A stretch of DNA of 64,000 bases from JBJXGE01 sp046154185 (lineage in GTDB: Bacteria; Planctomycetota; UBA8108; UBA1146; JAJFFE01): contig JBJXGE010000058.1 of the NCBI GenBank assembly GCA_046154185.1, positions 62,001-126,000 of the forward strand, read 5' to 3'. Position numbers and translations under genes: made by a program. Of this stretch, positions 51,445-60,149 are shown in pieces. Numbering within the stretch: the first letter of the stretch is position 1; each line of letters starts with the position of its first letter. The notes beneath the pieces are model-generated. The model saw nothing but the letters and a program-made list of their open reading frames with translations. It had not been told where the DNA came from and did no database searches.

Positions 51445-51930
51445 TTGAGCGCAGAAACTTCGCCGGCAACTTGGGCCGTGATCGTGCGCCACTACCGCGA
51501 GAATCGCAAGAAGTGCAGCGTCGAGGCGCTCGTCCACGACGTGCGTTTTCACTTCGTTTCGTTCCGACCGGGAATGACACTCGCGGTCGACGGCTTCACC
51601 GTGCTCGCAATCGATGGGCCCGAGTTGTCGCCAGCGGACGCCGGCCGTCCGCTCGTGCTGCTTGACTCGAATTGGCGTCACGTCGACAGCATGCGCCGCG
51701 CGCTGCGCGGCGAGTTCCATCCGCGCTCGCTATCGCTCAAACTCACGACCAGCTATCCGCGGGTGTCGAAACTCGGCTACGACCCGAACGGCGGTCTCGC
51801 GTCGATCGAGGCGCTTTACGTCGCCCTACGAATACTGGGTCGCCGCGACGATCGGCTGCTGGCGAACTACCATTGGGGCGCAAGTTTCTTGGCGCAGCCG
51901 AGCTTGAGTTCAGGAACCGGAACGCCTTGA
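51445..51930 (+). CDS. Tsr3-like (DUF367/DTW superfamily) protein
   Basis: About 161 residues. The pattern VIVRHYRENRKKCSVEAL, VLLDSNWRHVD and LTTSYPRVSKLGYDPNGGLASIEALYVALRILG matches the order of motifs in Tsr3/DUF367 proteins (KKC, hhDCSW, ANPVNYGRP-LS--EA). Tsr3 transfers the aminocarboxypropyl group of SAM to rRNA in eukaryotes and archaea. Starts TTG 51445 or GTG 51478 are both possible. The 3' end overlaps the convergent dihydrouridine synthase gene by 21 nt. Bacterial occurrence makes it worth a second look. Confidence 0.7.
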   Translation: MSAETSPATWAVIVRHYRENRKKCSVEALVHDVRFHFVSFRPGMTLAVDGFTVLAIDGPELSPADAGRPLVLLDSNWRHVDSMRRALRGEFHPRSLSLKLTTSYPRVSKLGYDPNGGLASIEALYVALRILGRRDDRLLANYHWGASFLAQPSLSSGTGTP

Positions 51931-53067
51931 TGGGATTGCGTCGCTCGCTTCGATCGGCGCCACGGCGGCAGTCGCCGTCGGAAAATACTCTGCCAACACG
52001 TCCCACCAATCGGCAAGACTACTCGCGCGGATGAAAGCGGCGCGCAACTGTTCCACGCGCGCGCCATCCAGCGCCGCGAACTTGATCCCGAATTTCCGCA
52101 TAAGACGTCCACCGACTTCGGGCCCATGCAATCGCACGCACAATTCACAATGTAGTCGCAGTGCCGCGCCCATTTCTTCGATCGTCGGCGCGGTCGGCGC
52201 GCGACCGGTCAAGAGCTGCGCGGTTTGCCGAAAGATCCAAGGATTGCCGATGCAGCCCCGCGCGATCGCGACGGCCGCTACGCCGCATTCGTCGAGCATG
52301 CGCAGCACATCGAACGCGGTGGCAACATCGCCGCTGCCAAACACGAGCCGATCCGGATAGCGGCGCGTGAGAGCGCGCAGAAACGACCAGTCCGCGCTGC
52401 CGTCGTAACGTTGAACGACCGTGCGCGCATGCACCGTCACCCACGCGCAACCGAGTTCGAACGCGGCATTGAAGATGCGCTCGAAGTGCCGCTCGTACTC
52501 GGGGCCGTCGTCGTACGCTCGACGAAGCTTGACTGTCATCGGCTGGCTCGCCGGCACTGCTGCGCGAACGGCCCGCAAGATCTCGATCGCGCGCTCGGAA
52601 TGCGCGAGCAGATTGCCGCCTTGCAGCAATTGTCGGCGCGCTTTTTTCGCAGGACATGCCAGGTTCACGTCGATGACTTCGAACCGCATCTCGCCCAGCC
52701 GCCGCGCAGCGGCCGCCATCACATCGGGATCGCACCCGATGATCTGCGCGGCGAGCGGATGATCGTCGAGGCCCGCGGCGCAATTGTCGACGAGTTCTCC
52801 TCCGCCGCAATCGAGGGCGGCCGAGTCCGTCTCAATGGGCTCTTCCCAACAATCCGGATCCGTCTTAGCGAGTCCCTTGCCGCCGCGCACCAAAGTCGCC
52901 GCGTGAAGCGCCTCGGTGACGCAATACGGGCAGCCGTGCCGCCGCGCGACGAGGCGCATGGCGCCATCCGAATAGCCGGCGAGTCCGGCTTGAAAAAATG
53001 GTTGCGTGAAGCCCGGCACAATCTGCGCAAGGCGCGGGTTCCCGCGCGAACGCTCGCTTTGCGTCAT
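51910..53067 (-). CDS. tRNA-dihydrouridine synthase (Dus family)
   Basis: 385 residues. An FMN-dependent TIM-barrel reductase that reduces uridine in the tRNA D-loop. Motifs: QAGLAGYSDGAMRLVARRHG, the substrate-Cys region VNLACPAKKARRQ (Cys138), VKLRRAYDDG, VTVHARTVVQRYDGSADWSF, and the FMN-phosphate GSGDVATAFDVLRML plus AIARGCIGNPWIF. The ATG at 53067 overlaps the TGA of the upstream lipoprotein gene (ATGA). The subfamily (DusB-like) is not certain. Confidence 0.93.
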   Translation of the reverse strand: MTQSERSRGNPRLAQIVPGFTQPFFQAGLAGYSDGAMRLVARRHGCPYCVTEALHAATLVRGGKGLAKTDPDCWEEPIETDSAALDCGGGELVDNCAAGLDDHPLAAQIIGCDPDVMAAAARRLGEMRFEVIDVNLACPAKKARRQLLQGGNLLAHSERAIEILRAVRAAVPASQPMTVKLRRAYDDGPEYERHFERIFNAAFELGCAWVTVHARTVVQRYDGSADWSFLRALTRRYPDRLVFGSGDVATAFDVLRMLDECGVAAVAIARGCIGNPWIFRQTAQLLTGRAPTAPTIEEMGAALRLHCELCVRLHGPEVGGRLMRKFGIKFAALDGARVEQLRAAFIRASSLADWWDVLAEYFPTATAAVAPIEASDAIPSRRSGS

Positions 53068-55313
53068 GGCGCTCGCCCGTAAACCACCACGCTGCAATGC
53101 AACGCGCCCAGCCGACGCTGACTCTCGGCGGTTCGAATCGGGATGACTTCGACGCCACTGCCGAGTTCGCGCGCAAACACCGCGCGCGCGTCGTCGTTGA
53201 GGCGCGCGAAAAAACTCCCGACTATTGGCAGCAAGTATTTCCCGGGTGCCGACACACCGTTCACATAGTTCAAACTGCGGCTGCCGGCCGAAATGCTCGG
53301 CACGAACGCGACGCGCAGACCGAGCGACTGCAATTGATAGACGAGCCGTGATCGCAACTCGGCTTGTCGAAGGAGCGCGCGGTAATACGCGTGCTCGTGG
53401 CTGGGGCCGGTGAGGTTCACGTCGCCGATCGTGCTCGCCGCCAAGATGTCCATTGCGACGAGCACACACTGAAAATTACCGACACCGTGATCGACGGAGT
53501 CCGCGAAGCACTTGGCCAACTCGAGCGCGAAGCCCTCGGCGTAGGAGTACTGCCCGATAGTGTTCGCAAGCACCGTCAGCAACAGAGAATCGTCGGATGA
53601 CGCCAGCGCCTGGCGTGCGTAGCTGCTCGCTTCCGGCGGCAAAAATTCGTGTAGCTCGAGCGCCTCCACAGCCAAGGTCAACACGGTGCGCGCGGCGGTG
53701 AGCGGATCATTGACGAATGCGATCAGCTCGCCATCGTGTTCACGAATCGTCAAATCGTAGTCGATGTGAAATGAAATCGACGGCAGCACTTCGACGCGAT
53801 CCACGCCGAATTCGATTTGAAACGCGTCGCGCACTTCACGCTCGGCAAGCCCGAGTGCCGTGTTGCGGTGAATTTCCGCCTCACCCACAAACAAGATTCG
53901 CCGGCCCGTGCGCGGATCGCGCACGGCCAGGAGATCGCCGCCTTGAAAGAGCAGTGGCGAATAGCGCACTTCCAAGACGTTTGCCAAACTTGCGGCGACG
54001 AGTTGCTCACTCGGCAGAAACTCGCTGCCATCCTCCCGCCGGCTTACGAAGCGCGGCAACAACGTTGCCTTGCGCCGAGCTGCGATGCTGGCATCACTGA
54101 GGTCGGGAACGGTACCGGCTTTGCCGTTATCTTGCGCCCACTGCGCAACGGCGCTCGCCTGCAACAGCACTTTGATGCGCGCGCGCGCCGGCGTCGGTGG
54201 CGACGCGGCGGCAAGCTCCGATTGCAGGCTTGCGGAGTGTTGCTCCTCGATTGCCAACAAGAAGTCCTGTGCCGGGAGGTGCTGCAACAGTTGCTTCGCG
54301 ATATCGAGACTCCCGCCATCTCCCGCACCACCCCACGAGTCGCCACGCGTGAGTTGGACGCGCACCATCTCGATGGCCTCGCTGCCACTTTCGATCGCGA
54401 CGCGAAAGCCGTCGCCGCATTGCCGAAAGACGAAGCGCGCCGACGCGCAAAGTTGACGAAGCGCAGCGTCCGGTAGTTCGCGCGGGTCCGGCTGCTCGAG
54501 TAATCGCTGCGCGAGCGCCGCGATGGTGGCAGCGGTGCTGGCAGCTGCGCCGCCATCTTGCCCGTCCCCGGTCTGCGCCCCGTCGAACTTGAAGTACGCG
54601 AGCCAATCGATCGGCAAGCCCACTCGCTCGAGCTGCTCGAATTCGGTCGGCGTCGGCGTGGTGAATCGCTCGACACCCAACATCAGCATGGCGCGCGCCG
54701 TCGTCGCCAACAGACCTTCGCGCGCCAGTCGATTGGCGACAAGGTCGCTAACGCTCTGCAAGGAGTCGTTCGGATTCAATTCCGCCTCGAGCCCGAACGT
54801 CAAAAGACGATCCGCGCTGACGCGAAAATTCCGCAGTGGGGGTCGCAAGTTTGCGCGACCTAGCAAGACTGGCGCGTGTCCAGCGCGATGCGGCGCGAAG
54901 ACGTCACCGACGACTGCGGGCCACGGATCGACGGCCAGACCGACTTTCGGCTGTCGCAACTCGATCGGCTCAGGATGCTCGTTGTAGACACCGTACGTTC
55001 GATCTTGAAACGACTCGGCGAGGATTCGATTTGCCACCCGACTCACGAACTCGGCCGGTAAGTTGAAATCGGCAAGTGTCCGCCGCCCGACCGCTTGGCC
55101 GACGACATTGGCGGCCACCTCGGCCTCAAGCGTCGCGAAGGCAGTTTGCTGCGGCGCCGCCGGCGCGACGACCGGCGCGACGACCGGTGGCGCCGGACCG
55201 GTGCCACGACCGTCACAACCCGGTCCCAGGATCACCCATACCACCGCGAGGCCGACTTGCACCGTGAGCATTCGTAAGCGCCGCGCACGTAGCGCGATCG
55301 GTTGGTGTTTCAT
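53064..55313 (-). CDS. Lipoprotein with C-terminal guanidino-group-modifying (deiminase-like) domain
   Basis: 749 residues. A lipobox ILGPGC (Cys33) is followed by a PPVVAPVVAP linker and a large unassigned region. The C-terminal 270 residues show features of the peptidylarginine/agmatine deiminase superfamily: LLFQGGDLLAVRDPRTGRRILFVGEAE, then H516-I-D518 in SISFHIDYDL, then GKYLLPIVGSFFARLNDDARAVF, and Cys740 in LGALHCSVVVYGR close to the end, as in the terminal HC of PAD4 and agmatine deiminase. This is pattern-level inference; the catalytic role is untested. Coupled to the Dus gene by ATGA. Confidence 0.72.
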   Translation of the reverse strand: MKHQPIALRARRLRMLTVQVGLAVVWVILGPGCDGRGTGPAPPVVAPVVAPAAPQQTAFATLEAEVAANVVGQAVGRRTLADFNLPAEFVSRVANRILAESFQDRTYGVYNEHPEPIELRQPKVGLAVDPWPAVVGDVFAPHRAGHAPVLLGRANLRPPLRNFRVSADRLLTFGLEAELNPNDSLQSVSDLVANRLAREGLLATTARAMLMLGVERFTTPTPTEFEQLERVGLPIDWLAYFKFDGAQTGDGQDGGAAASTAATIAALAQRLLEQPDPRELPDAALRQLCASARFVFRQCGDGFRVAIESGSEAIEMVRVQLTRGDSWGGAGDGGSLDIAKQLLQHLPAQDFLLAIEEQHSASLQSELAAASPPTPARARIKVLLQASAVAQWAQDNGKAGTVPDLSDASIAARRKATLLPRFVSRREDGSEFLPSEQLVAASLANVLEVRYSPLLFQGGDLLAVRDPRTGRRILFVGEAEIHRNTALGLAEREVRDAFQIEFGVDRVEVLPSISFHIDYDLTIREHDGELIAFVNDPLTAARTVLTLAVEALELHEFLPPEASSYARQALASSDDSLLLTVLANTIGQYSYAEGFALELAKCFADSVDHGVGNFQCVLVAMDILAASTIGDVNLTGPSHEHAYYRALLRQAELRSRLVYQLQSLGLRVAFVPSISAGSRSLNYVNGVSAPGKYLLPIVGSFFARLNDDARAVFARELGSGVEVIPIRTAESQRRLGALHCSVVVYGRAP

Positions 55314-55487
55314 GGGACGGAACGATAGCAGCGCGGCGACTTTTTTTCATGTAGATGGTAGATCGCGGCCGAATTTTGTGAAAACTATGACGATCTCTCG
55401 AAAGCACAGTTGCGGACGCGGTGAACTCGCGGGACGTTTCACCCTGTTTGCGCGATGCCATGGCCTACAGTTAAGAAGGGGCAAGAC

Positions 55488-58094
55488 ATGCTCACGAATG
55501 GCTGGCGAAGTGGTTGGCGTTGGATTTGTATTGGCGTGCTCGCTCTCTCCAGCACGAATCTGTGGGCGCAAGACGAGCCCGACGTGATCGTCGGCGACTT
55601 GCAAGAACTTGCAAGCTGGGGAAACGTCGGCGGGATTTACGCGTATTCGATCGGCACGACGTCCTGTAACGAAGGCACTGAGGTGTTGGATTGGTACGCA
55701 TCGACACCGGCGCACCCCGTCATCGGACAACAGATTTATCGGCTCAAAGAAGGCCGTTTCGAGCAGATTGGTATCAGTTGGCTCAAGCATAGCTTCTGCG
55801 CGCTCGCACAAAGTTTGTGCGGCACGTGCATCGTGCCACCGGTCCCCTGCGAGTTACTCGGCGTCGGCTGTTCCGACCCCTACACGGCGGCGCGCAACGG
55901 CACGCAGAGTACCCTCGGACCGCGCGGTGATGTCAACGCCTACACCGGTGTGTTTCCGTATCCATTCAGCGCGCCGCCCTTCTCCGGAATCATCATGCGC
56001 CGCGTCCAAGTCGCGGGGGCTGACATGAATCCCACGCAGAATCCCGGCGCGCTCTATTTCGCGGAGGGTCACTACGTGACCCAAGATGATGCGCAAGCGG
56101 GTAACGGCGAAAACAACGTGTCTTGGCGCCGCATCCAAGTCGCTGGTACTCCGAGTACGTCGTATCCGATTTCCCTCATGGCGGGCGAAAACACGCATCG
56201 CGAGGAACCGGCGATTTTCGCCTGGCAGGACTACGATCCGGCGGTCGAGATCCTCGAGGCACGCGTACCCGGCGAGGGACTCATGTATCTCGCCCAGCGC
56301 GTGACGCCCTATCCGTCCGGCACGAGCTGGCACTACGAGTACGCGATCTACAACATGAATTCCGACATCAGCGCGCGCTCCTTCACGGTGACGCTGCCCC
56401 CAGGCGTGTTGCTCTCGAACATCAGTTTCACTGGCGTGCCATATCACTCCGGTGAGGTTTACTCGTCGACCCCATGGAATTCAGCCACCTCGAGCAATGC
56501 CATCACTTGGAGCACTTCGACTTTTACTGCCAACCCGAACGCGTTCGCGCTGCGTTGGAGCCGGCAGTTCAACTTCCGCTTCGATGCGAACACGCCGCCG
56601 ACGACGGGCACGCTCGCGATTGGGCTTTTCAAGGCGACCGGCGAGATTGTGCTGTCGGGACTCGTGCCATCGACTGGAGCCGTGCCGCCAGTCGCGAATT
56701 TCGTTTGCACGCCGAACGCGCAAGGCGTGCAGCTCAGCTGGACAAACGGCGCGCCCTACTCGGCCATCGAATTGCGCCGCGACGGTGCGACCATCGCGAC
56801 CATTCCTGGGGCTAGCGTCAACTACCTCGACACCACTTCAGCGGCGGGCCTCCATTCGTACGACATCATCGGTTTTATTGGGCCCGACGCGTCGATCCCG
56901 AACGTCTGCACTGTCGATGTTCCCGAGCACCTCGTTTTCAGCTTTGGCAGCGCGATTCCGACCATGATCGGCGAATCCGGCGCGAGTTTCTCCATGACGA
57001 TCGCCGAGTTTAACGGTGGCGATTATCTGCCGGGCTCGTGCCAACTCTACTTGGACACCGGCAGCGGCTACCTTGCGAGCGGGCTCGCGGAGGTTGCGCC
57101 ACTTCAATTCACCGTGAACCTGCCGGCACTACCGTGCGCTAGCACCATGTCCTTTTACCTGAGTGCGGCGACGACGCAGGGCGAGACGCTCTTTTCGCCG
57201 GAAGGCGCGCCGGCCGTCGCGTACCCCGTCGTGGTCGCGACTGCGCTCGTCACGCTCTTCGAAGACTTCATGGAAACGGACACGGGTTGGGTAGTCGGCG
57301 CCCCGGGAGATACCGCGACGACCTCCGGCCTTTGGGTGCGCGTCGATCCGAACGGGACGGACGCACAACCCGAAGACGACAGCCCGGACACCGGCGCCCT
57401 GTGTTGGGTGACGGGCCAAGGCGTCGCCGGCGCGGCGCTGGGCGCGGCGGATGTCGACGGCGGCAGTACGACTTTGATCTCGCCCGTGCTGAGTCTGGCG
57501 GGGAGCAACGGCGCGGTGATCAGTTACCGCCGTTGGTACTCGAATGACTCCGGCGCGGCGCCGGGCCTCGACGTGTTTGACATCGAAGTCACCGCCGACG
57601 GCGTCAGCTGGGTCGTGGTCGAGACCATCGGTCCGACCGGCGCCGAAGCGAGCGGCGATTGGTACTACCACGAATTCCGCGTCGCTGACTTTGTCACCCC
57701 CAGCGCCACGGTGCGGGTGCGTTTCCGCGCCAGCGATACCGGCGCGGCGTCGATCATCGAAGCGGCCATCGACGACTTCGCCGTACGGGATTACGTGTGT
57801 GGGCCGGTCGGCGGCATCTTCACGCGTGGCGACTGCAACGGCAGTGGCCAATTCGACATCTCCGATGCTTCGTTCTTGTTGCTGCAATTGTTCGTGCCGG
57901 GGAGTCCGGGCGGCCCGTGCCAAGACGCGTGCGACTTGAACGATGACAGCTTGGTGAACATCGCGGACGCCGTCTACGGGTTGATCTACTTGTTCCAATT
58001 CGGCGCGAGCCCGCTGCCCCCGTTCCCGGGTTGCGGCAGCGATCCGACGTTTGATAGTGTGAGCTGCGACGTCGTTCCGCCGAACTGTCCGTAG
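55488..58094 (+). CDS. Large secreted protein with C-terminal dockerin
   Basis: 868 residues. A signal peptide (residues 1-30, ending NLWAQ) is followed by a planctomycete-type N-terminal region with several cysteines (about 50-160). Beta-sandwich stretches follow, including a fibronectin-like part near 410-480 (GVQLSWTNGAPYSAIELRRDGATIATIPGAS) and a jelly-roll-like domain near 585-770 (TLFEDFMETDTGWVVGAPGD, DFAVRDYVCGP). The last 90 residues are a two-segment dockerin (RGDCNGSGQFDISDASFLLLQLF and DLNDDSLVNIADAVYGLIYLF). AAGGGG precedes ATG 55488. Likely surface or matrix protein. Confidence 0.87.
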   Translation: MLTNGWRSGWRWICIGVLALSSTNLWAQDEPDVIVGDLQELASWGNVGGIYAYSIGTTSCNEGTEVLDWYASTPAHPVIGQQIYRLKEGRFEQIGISWLKHSFCALAQSLCGTCIVPPVPCELLGVGCSDPYTAARNGTQSTLGPRGDVNAYTGVFPYPFSAPPFSGIIMRRVQVAGADMNPTQNPGALYFAEGHYVTQDDAQAGNGENNVSWRRIQVAGTPSTSYPISLMAGENTHREEPAIFAWQDYDPAVEILEARVPGEGLMYLAQRVTPYPSGTSWHYEYAIYNMNSDISARSFTVTLPPGVLLSNISFTGVPYHSGEVYSSTPWNSATSSNAITWSTSTFTANPNAFALRWSRQFNFRFDANTPPTTGTLAIGLFKATGEIVLSGLVPSTGAVPPVANFVCTPNAQGVQLSWTNGAPYSAIELRRDGATIATIPGASVNYLDTTSAAGLHSYDIIGFIGPDASIPNVCTVDVPEHLVFSFGSAIPTMIGESGASFSMTIAEFNGGDYLPGSCQLYLDTGSGYLASGLAEVAPLQFTVNLPALPCASTMSFYLSAATTQGETLFSPEGAPAVAYPVVVATALVTLFEDFMETDTGWVVGAPGDTATTSGLWVRVDPNGTDAQPEDDSPDTGALCWVTGQGVAGAALGAADVDGGSTTLISPVLSLAGSNGAVISYRRWYSNDSGAAPGLDVFDIEVTADGVSWVVVETIGPTGAEASGDWYYHEFRVADFVTPSATVRVRFRASDTGAASIIEAAIDDFAVRDYVCGPVGGIFTRGDCNGSGQFDISDASFLLLQLFVPGSPGGPCQDACDLNDDSLVNIADAVYGLIYLFQFGASPLPPFPGCGSDPTFDSVSCDVVPPNCP

Positions 58095-58121
58095 ATCGTT
58101 CGGCGCCGAGCGATTCTTCAC

Positions 58122-58179
58122 GGCACCCGTGAAACTGAGTGAGCGGCCGAGTGGCCGCTTCCCCAGCGTCACGGGTGCC
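58122..58179 (+). terminator. Nested hairpin after the dockerin gene
   Basis: An outer stem GGCACCCGTGA/TCACGGGTGCC encloses an inner stem GCGGCC-GAGT-GGCCGC. It lies 28 nt after the stop codon and just before the methyltransferase gene. Confidence 0.6.
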
Positions 58180-58193
58180 TTCTGCATTTGTAG

Positions 58194-59105
58194 GTGGTGA
58201 TGGCTGAGAAGAAGATGGACTCGTCGACGTCGCACCGCGTCATCAGCTCGTGCAGCAATCCTGCGATTGTTGAGACGCGCAAGCTAACCCAACGCAAGCA
58301 TCGAGAGCGCACGGATTGTTTTCTCGTCGAAGGACCGCAGGTCCTCAGCTTGGCGCTCGCCGGCATCCATCAAACGCGCTCGCGCAGCCATATCCAACCG
58401 CGCTCGCTCTTCTATGCAAACGAGCTCGTCGACCGCGAATCGGTCGCGCTCTTAGAGTCGCTCACGCGTGCTGGCGGTGCAGCCATCGCAGTGACGACGG
58501 AGGTCCTTGATAGCTTGAGTCTGCGCGAGCACGCACGCGGGATCGTTGCGACGTTCTGCTTGAGTCGGCTGGCCTACACACTCGCGGAGGTGCTCCCGAA
58601 TATGGACGAGGAGCCTCAGCATGCAGACTTATTGCTGGTGCTCGACGGCATTCAGGATCCAGGAAATCTCGGCGCCCTGATTCGCACGGCGGACGCGGCC
58701 GGGGTCCGGGGCGTCGTCTTGTTGGGACCCTGTGTCGACGCATTCGACGGCAAGACCGTTCGCGGCACGATGGGTTCTATCTTCACGGTCCCCATCGTCC
58801 GGTTGAACGATCCGGCGGAACTTGTCGGAGCACTCGCGACGCGGGGGTATCGTTTGATCGGCGCGGATCCACACGGCGAGGAATCGCTCTGGAGCGAGTC
58901 GCGACTCGCTGGTCGCACCGCGATCTTTCTCGGCAGCGAAGCGCATGGTCTGCGGCCGCAGGTGAAGTCGCTGCTCGAGGCACGCGTGCGCATCCCGATG
59001 CGTGGACAAACCGAGAGTCTCAACGTCGCGACCGCCGGCGCCATTCTCATCTACGAATGGCTGCGACGTCAAACTGCGCCGGCGCAGCCGAGTCGATCAG
59101 GGTGA
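58194..59105 (+). CDS. SpoU-family RNA 2'-O-methyltransferase (TrmH/RlmB type)
   Basis: 303 residues. An N-terminal L30e-like substrate-binding part (KLTQRKHRERTDCFLVEGPQVLSLAL) is followed by the SPOUT trefoil-knot domain: LLVLDGIQDPGNLGALIRTADAAGVRGVVLL, FLGSEAHGLRP, and VRIPMRGQTESLNVATAGAILIYEWLR. These are the three SpoU motifs. It 2'-O-methylates a ribose in rRNA or tRNA; the target is not decided by sequence. The next gene starts 6 nt after its stop. Confidence 0.93.
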   Translation: MVMAEKKMDSSTSHRVISSCSNPAIVETRKLTQRKHRERTDCFLVEGPQVLSLALAGIHQTRSRSHIQPRSLFYANELVDRESVALLESLTRAGGAAIAVTTEVLDSLSLREHARGIVATFCLSRLAYTLAEVLPNMDEEPQHADLLLVLDGIQDPGNLGALIRTADAAGVRGVVLLGPCVDAFDGKTVRGTMGSIFTVPIVRLNDPAELVGALATRGYRLIGADPHGEESLWSESRLAGRTAIFLGSEAHGLRPQVKSLLEARVRIPMRGQTESLNVATAGAILIYEWLRRQTAPAQPSRSG

Positions 59106-59111
59106 TGCGCG

Positions 59112-60149
59112 ATGGCTAACCCGGATAACGAGCTGAGCGCCGCGACCACGCCACTGAGCGACGAGTCGTTTGCGGCTCGGCTCGCCCAACAGGTCGTCGT
59201 GTTTGGCAATCGACTTACTCGGATGGCGCGCCATCTGCGGCGCTGGCCCCGGCAGGGCATTCACTGCTTTCGTCTCTACGATTGTGATGTGCAGGAAGTC
59301 CCGCTCGCCATCGACCGCTACGACCAGTGCCTCGCGATCGCGGAATACGATCGCCCTGGGCGCGCGACGGAAGATCAGCATGCGTTGTGGCTCGAGACGA
59401 TGGTAAGAACCGCGGGCGAGGTGCTGAAAGTGGCGCGCGGCGACATCTATGTGCGGCGACGACGCGCCGGGAAGCATGTCTACCAGCGGGTCGCCGACGA
59501 GCGGCGCGAGTTCGTCGTCGAAGAAGGTGGACTGCGGTTTCTCGTGAATCTCTCGGACTATCTCGATACGGGGTTATTCCTCGACCATCGCGTCACCCGC
59601 GGCATGGTGCGCGCCGAAGCAGCCGGCAAACGGTTCCTGAATCTTTTCGCCTACACGGGCGCCTTCACGGTATACGCCGCGGCGGGAGACGCCGCGACGA
59701 CGACGAGCGTCGATCTATCCGCAACCTACCTCGAGTGGGCGAAGAAAAACTTCGCCCTCAATGGTCGGCTATCCGCGCGCCATCGTTTTGTGCGCGCCGA
59801 TGCGGCTTACTATCTCGCCAACTTGCAACCGACCGAACTCTTCGACTTGGTGGTCATCGACCCACCGACTTTCTCAAACAGCAAAATGCTCCGACACGAC
59901 TGGGATGTGCGACGTGATCACGGAAGATTGCTCGCCCAGGTTTATCAGCACTTGGCGCCGGGCGGCGCGATCTATTTTTCGACGAACTCACGCCGATTCG
60001 CGCTCGTGAGCGATCTACTCACCGACGCGCGCATCAAAGACATCACACGGCAGACGATCCCACCTGATTTTCGCGATAAGAAAATCCACCGTGCGTGGCG
60101 CATCGAGCGACCGCGCGCCGCACCAGCGTCGGCGACTACTCCGGATTGA
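59112..60149 (+). CDS. Stand-alone RlmK-like 23S rRNA methyltransferase
   Basis: 345 residues. It resembles the C-terminal half of E. coli RlmKL (rRNA guanine-N7 methyltransferase) rather than the fused protein. FGNRLTRMARHLRRWPRQGIHCFRLYDCD, VPLAIDRYD, GKHVYQRVADERREFVVEEGGLRFLVNLSDYLDTGLFLDHRVTR, then SAM motif FLNLFAYTGAFTVYAAAGDAATTTSVDLSATYLEWA and VVIDPPTFSNSKM. No THUMP/RlmL half precedes it. Six nt separate it from the SpoU gene, so they form an rRNA-modification operon. The 3' end overlaps convergent ileS by 14 nt. Confidence 0.9.
   Translation: MANPDNELSAATTPLSDESFAARLAQQVVVFGNRLTRMARHLRRWPRQGIHCFRLYDCDVQEVPLAIDRYDQCLAIAEYDRPGRATEDQHALWLETMVRTAGEVLKVARGDIYVRRRRAGKHVYQRVADERREFVVEEGGLRFLVNLSDYLDTGLFLDHRVTRGMVRAEAAGKRFLNLFAYTGAFTVYAAAGDAATTTSVDLSATYLEWAKKNFALNGRLSARHRFVRADAAYYLANLQPTELFDLVVIDPPTFSNSKMLRHDWDVRRDHGRLLAQVYQHLAPGGAIYFSTNSRRFALVSDLLTDARIKDITRQTIPPDFRDKKIHRAWRIERPRAAPASATTPD

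Noticed and set aside
57129..58235. 368-residue minus-strand frame antisense to the large dockerin protein
   Set aside because: Arginine/alanine-rich antisense translation without motifs; the plus strand has a signal peptide and dockerin.
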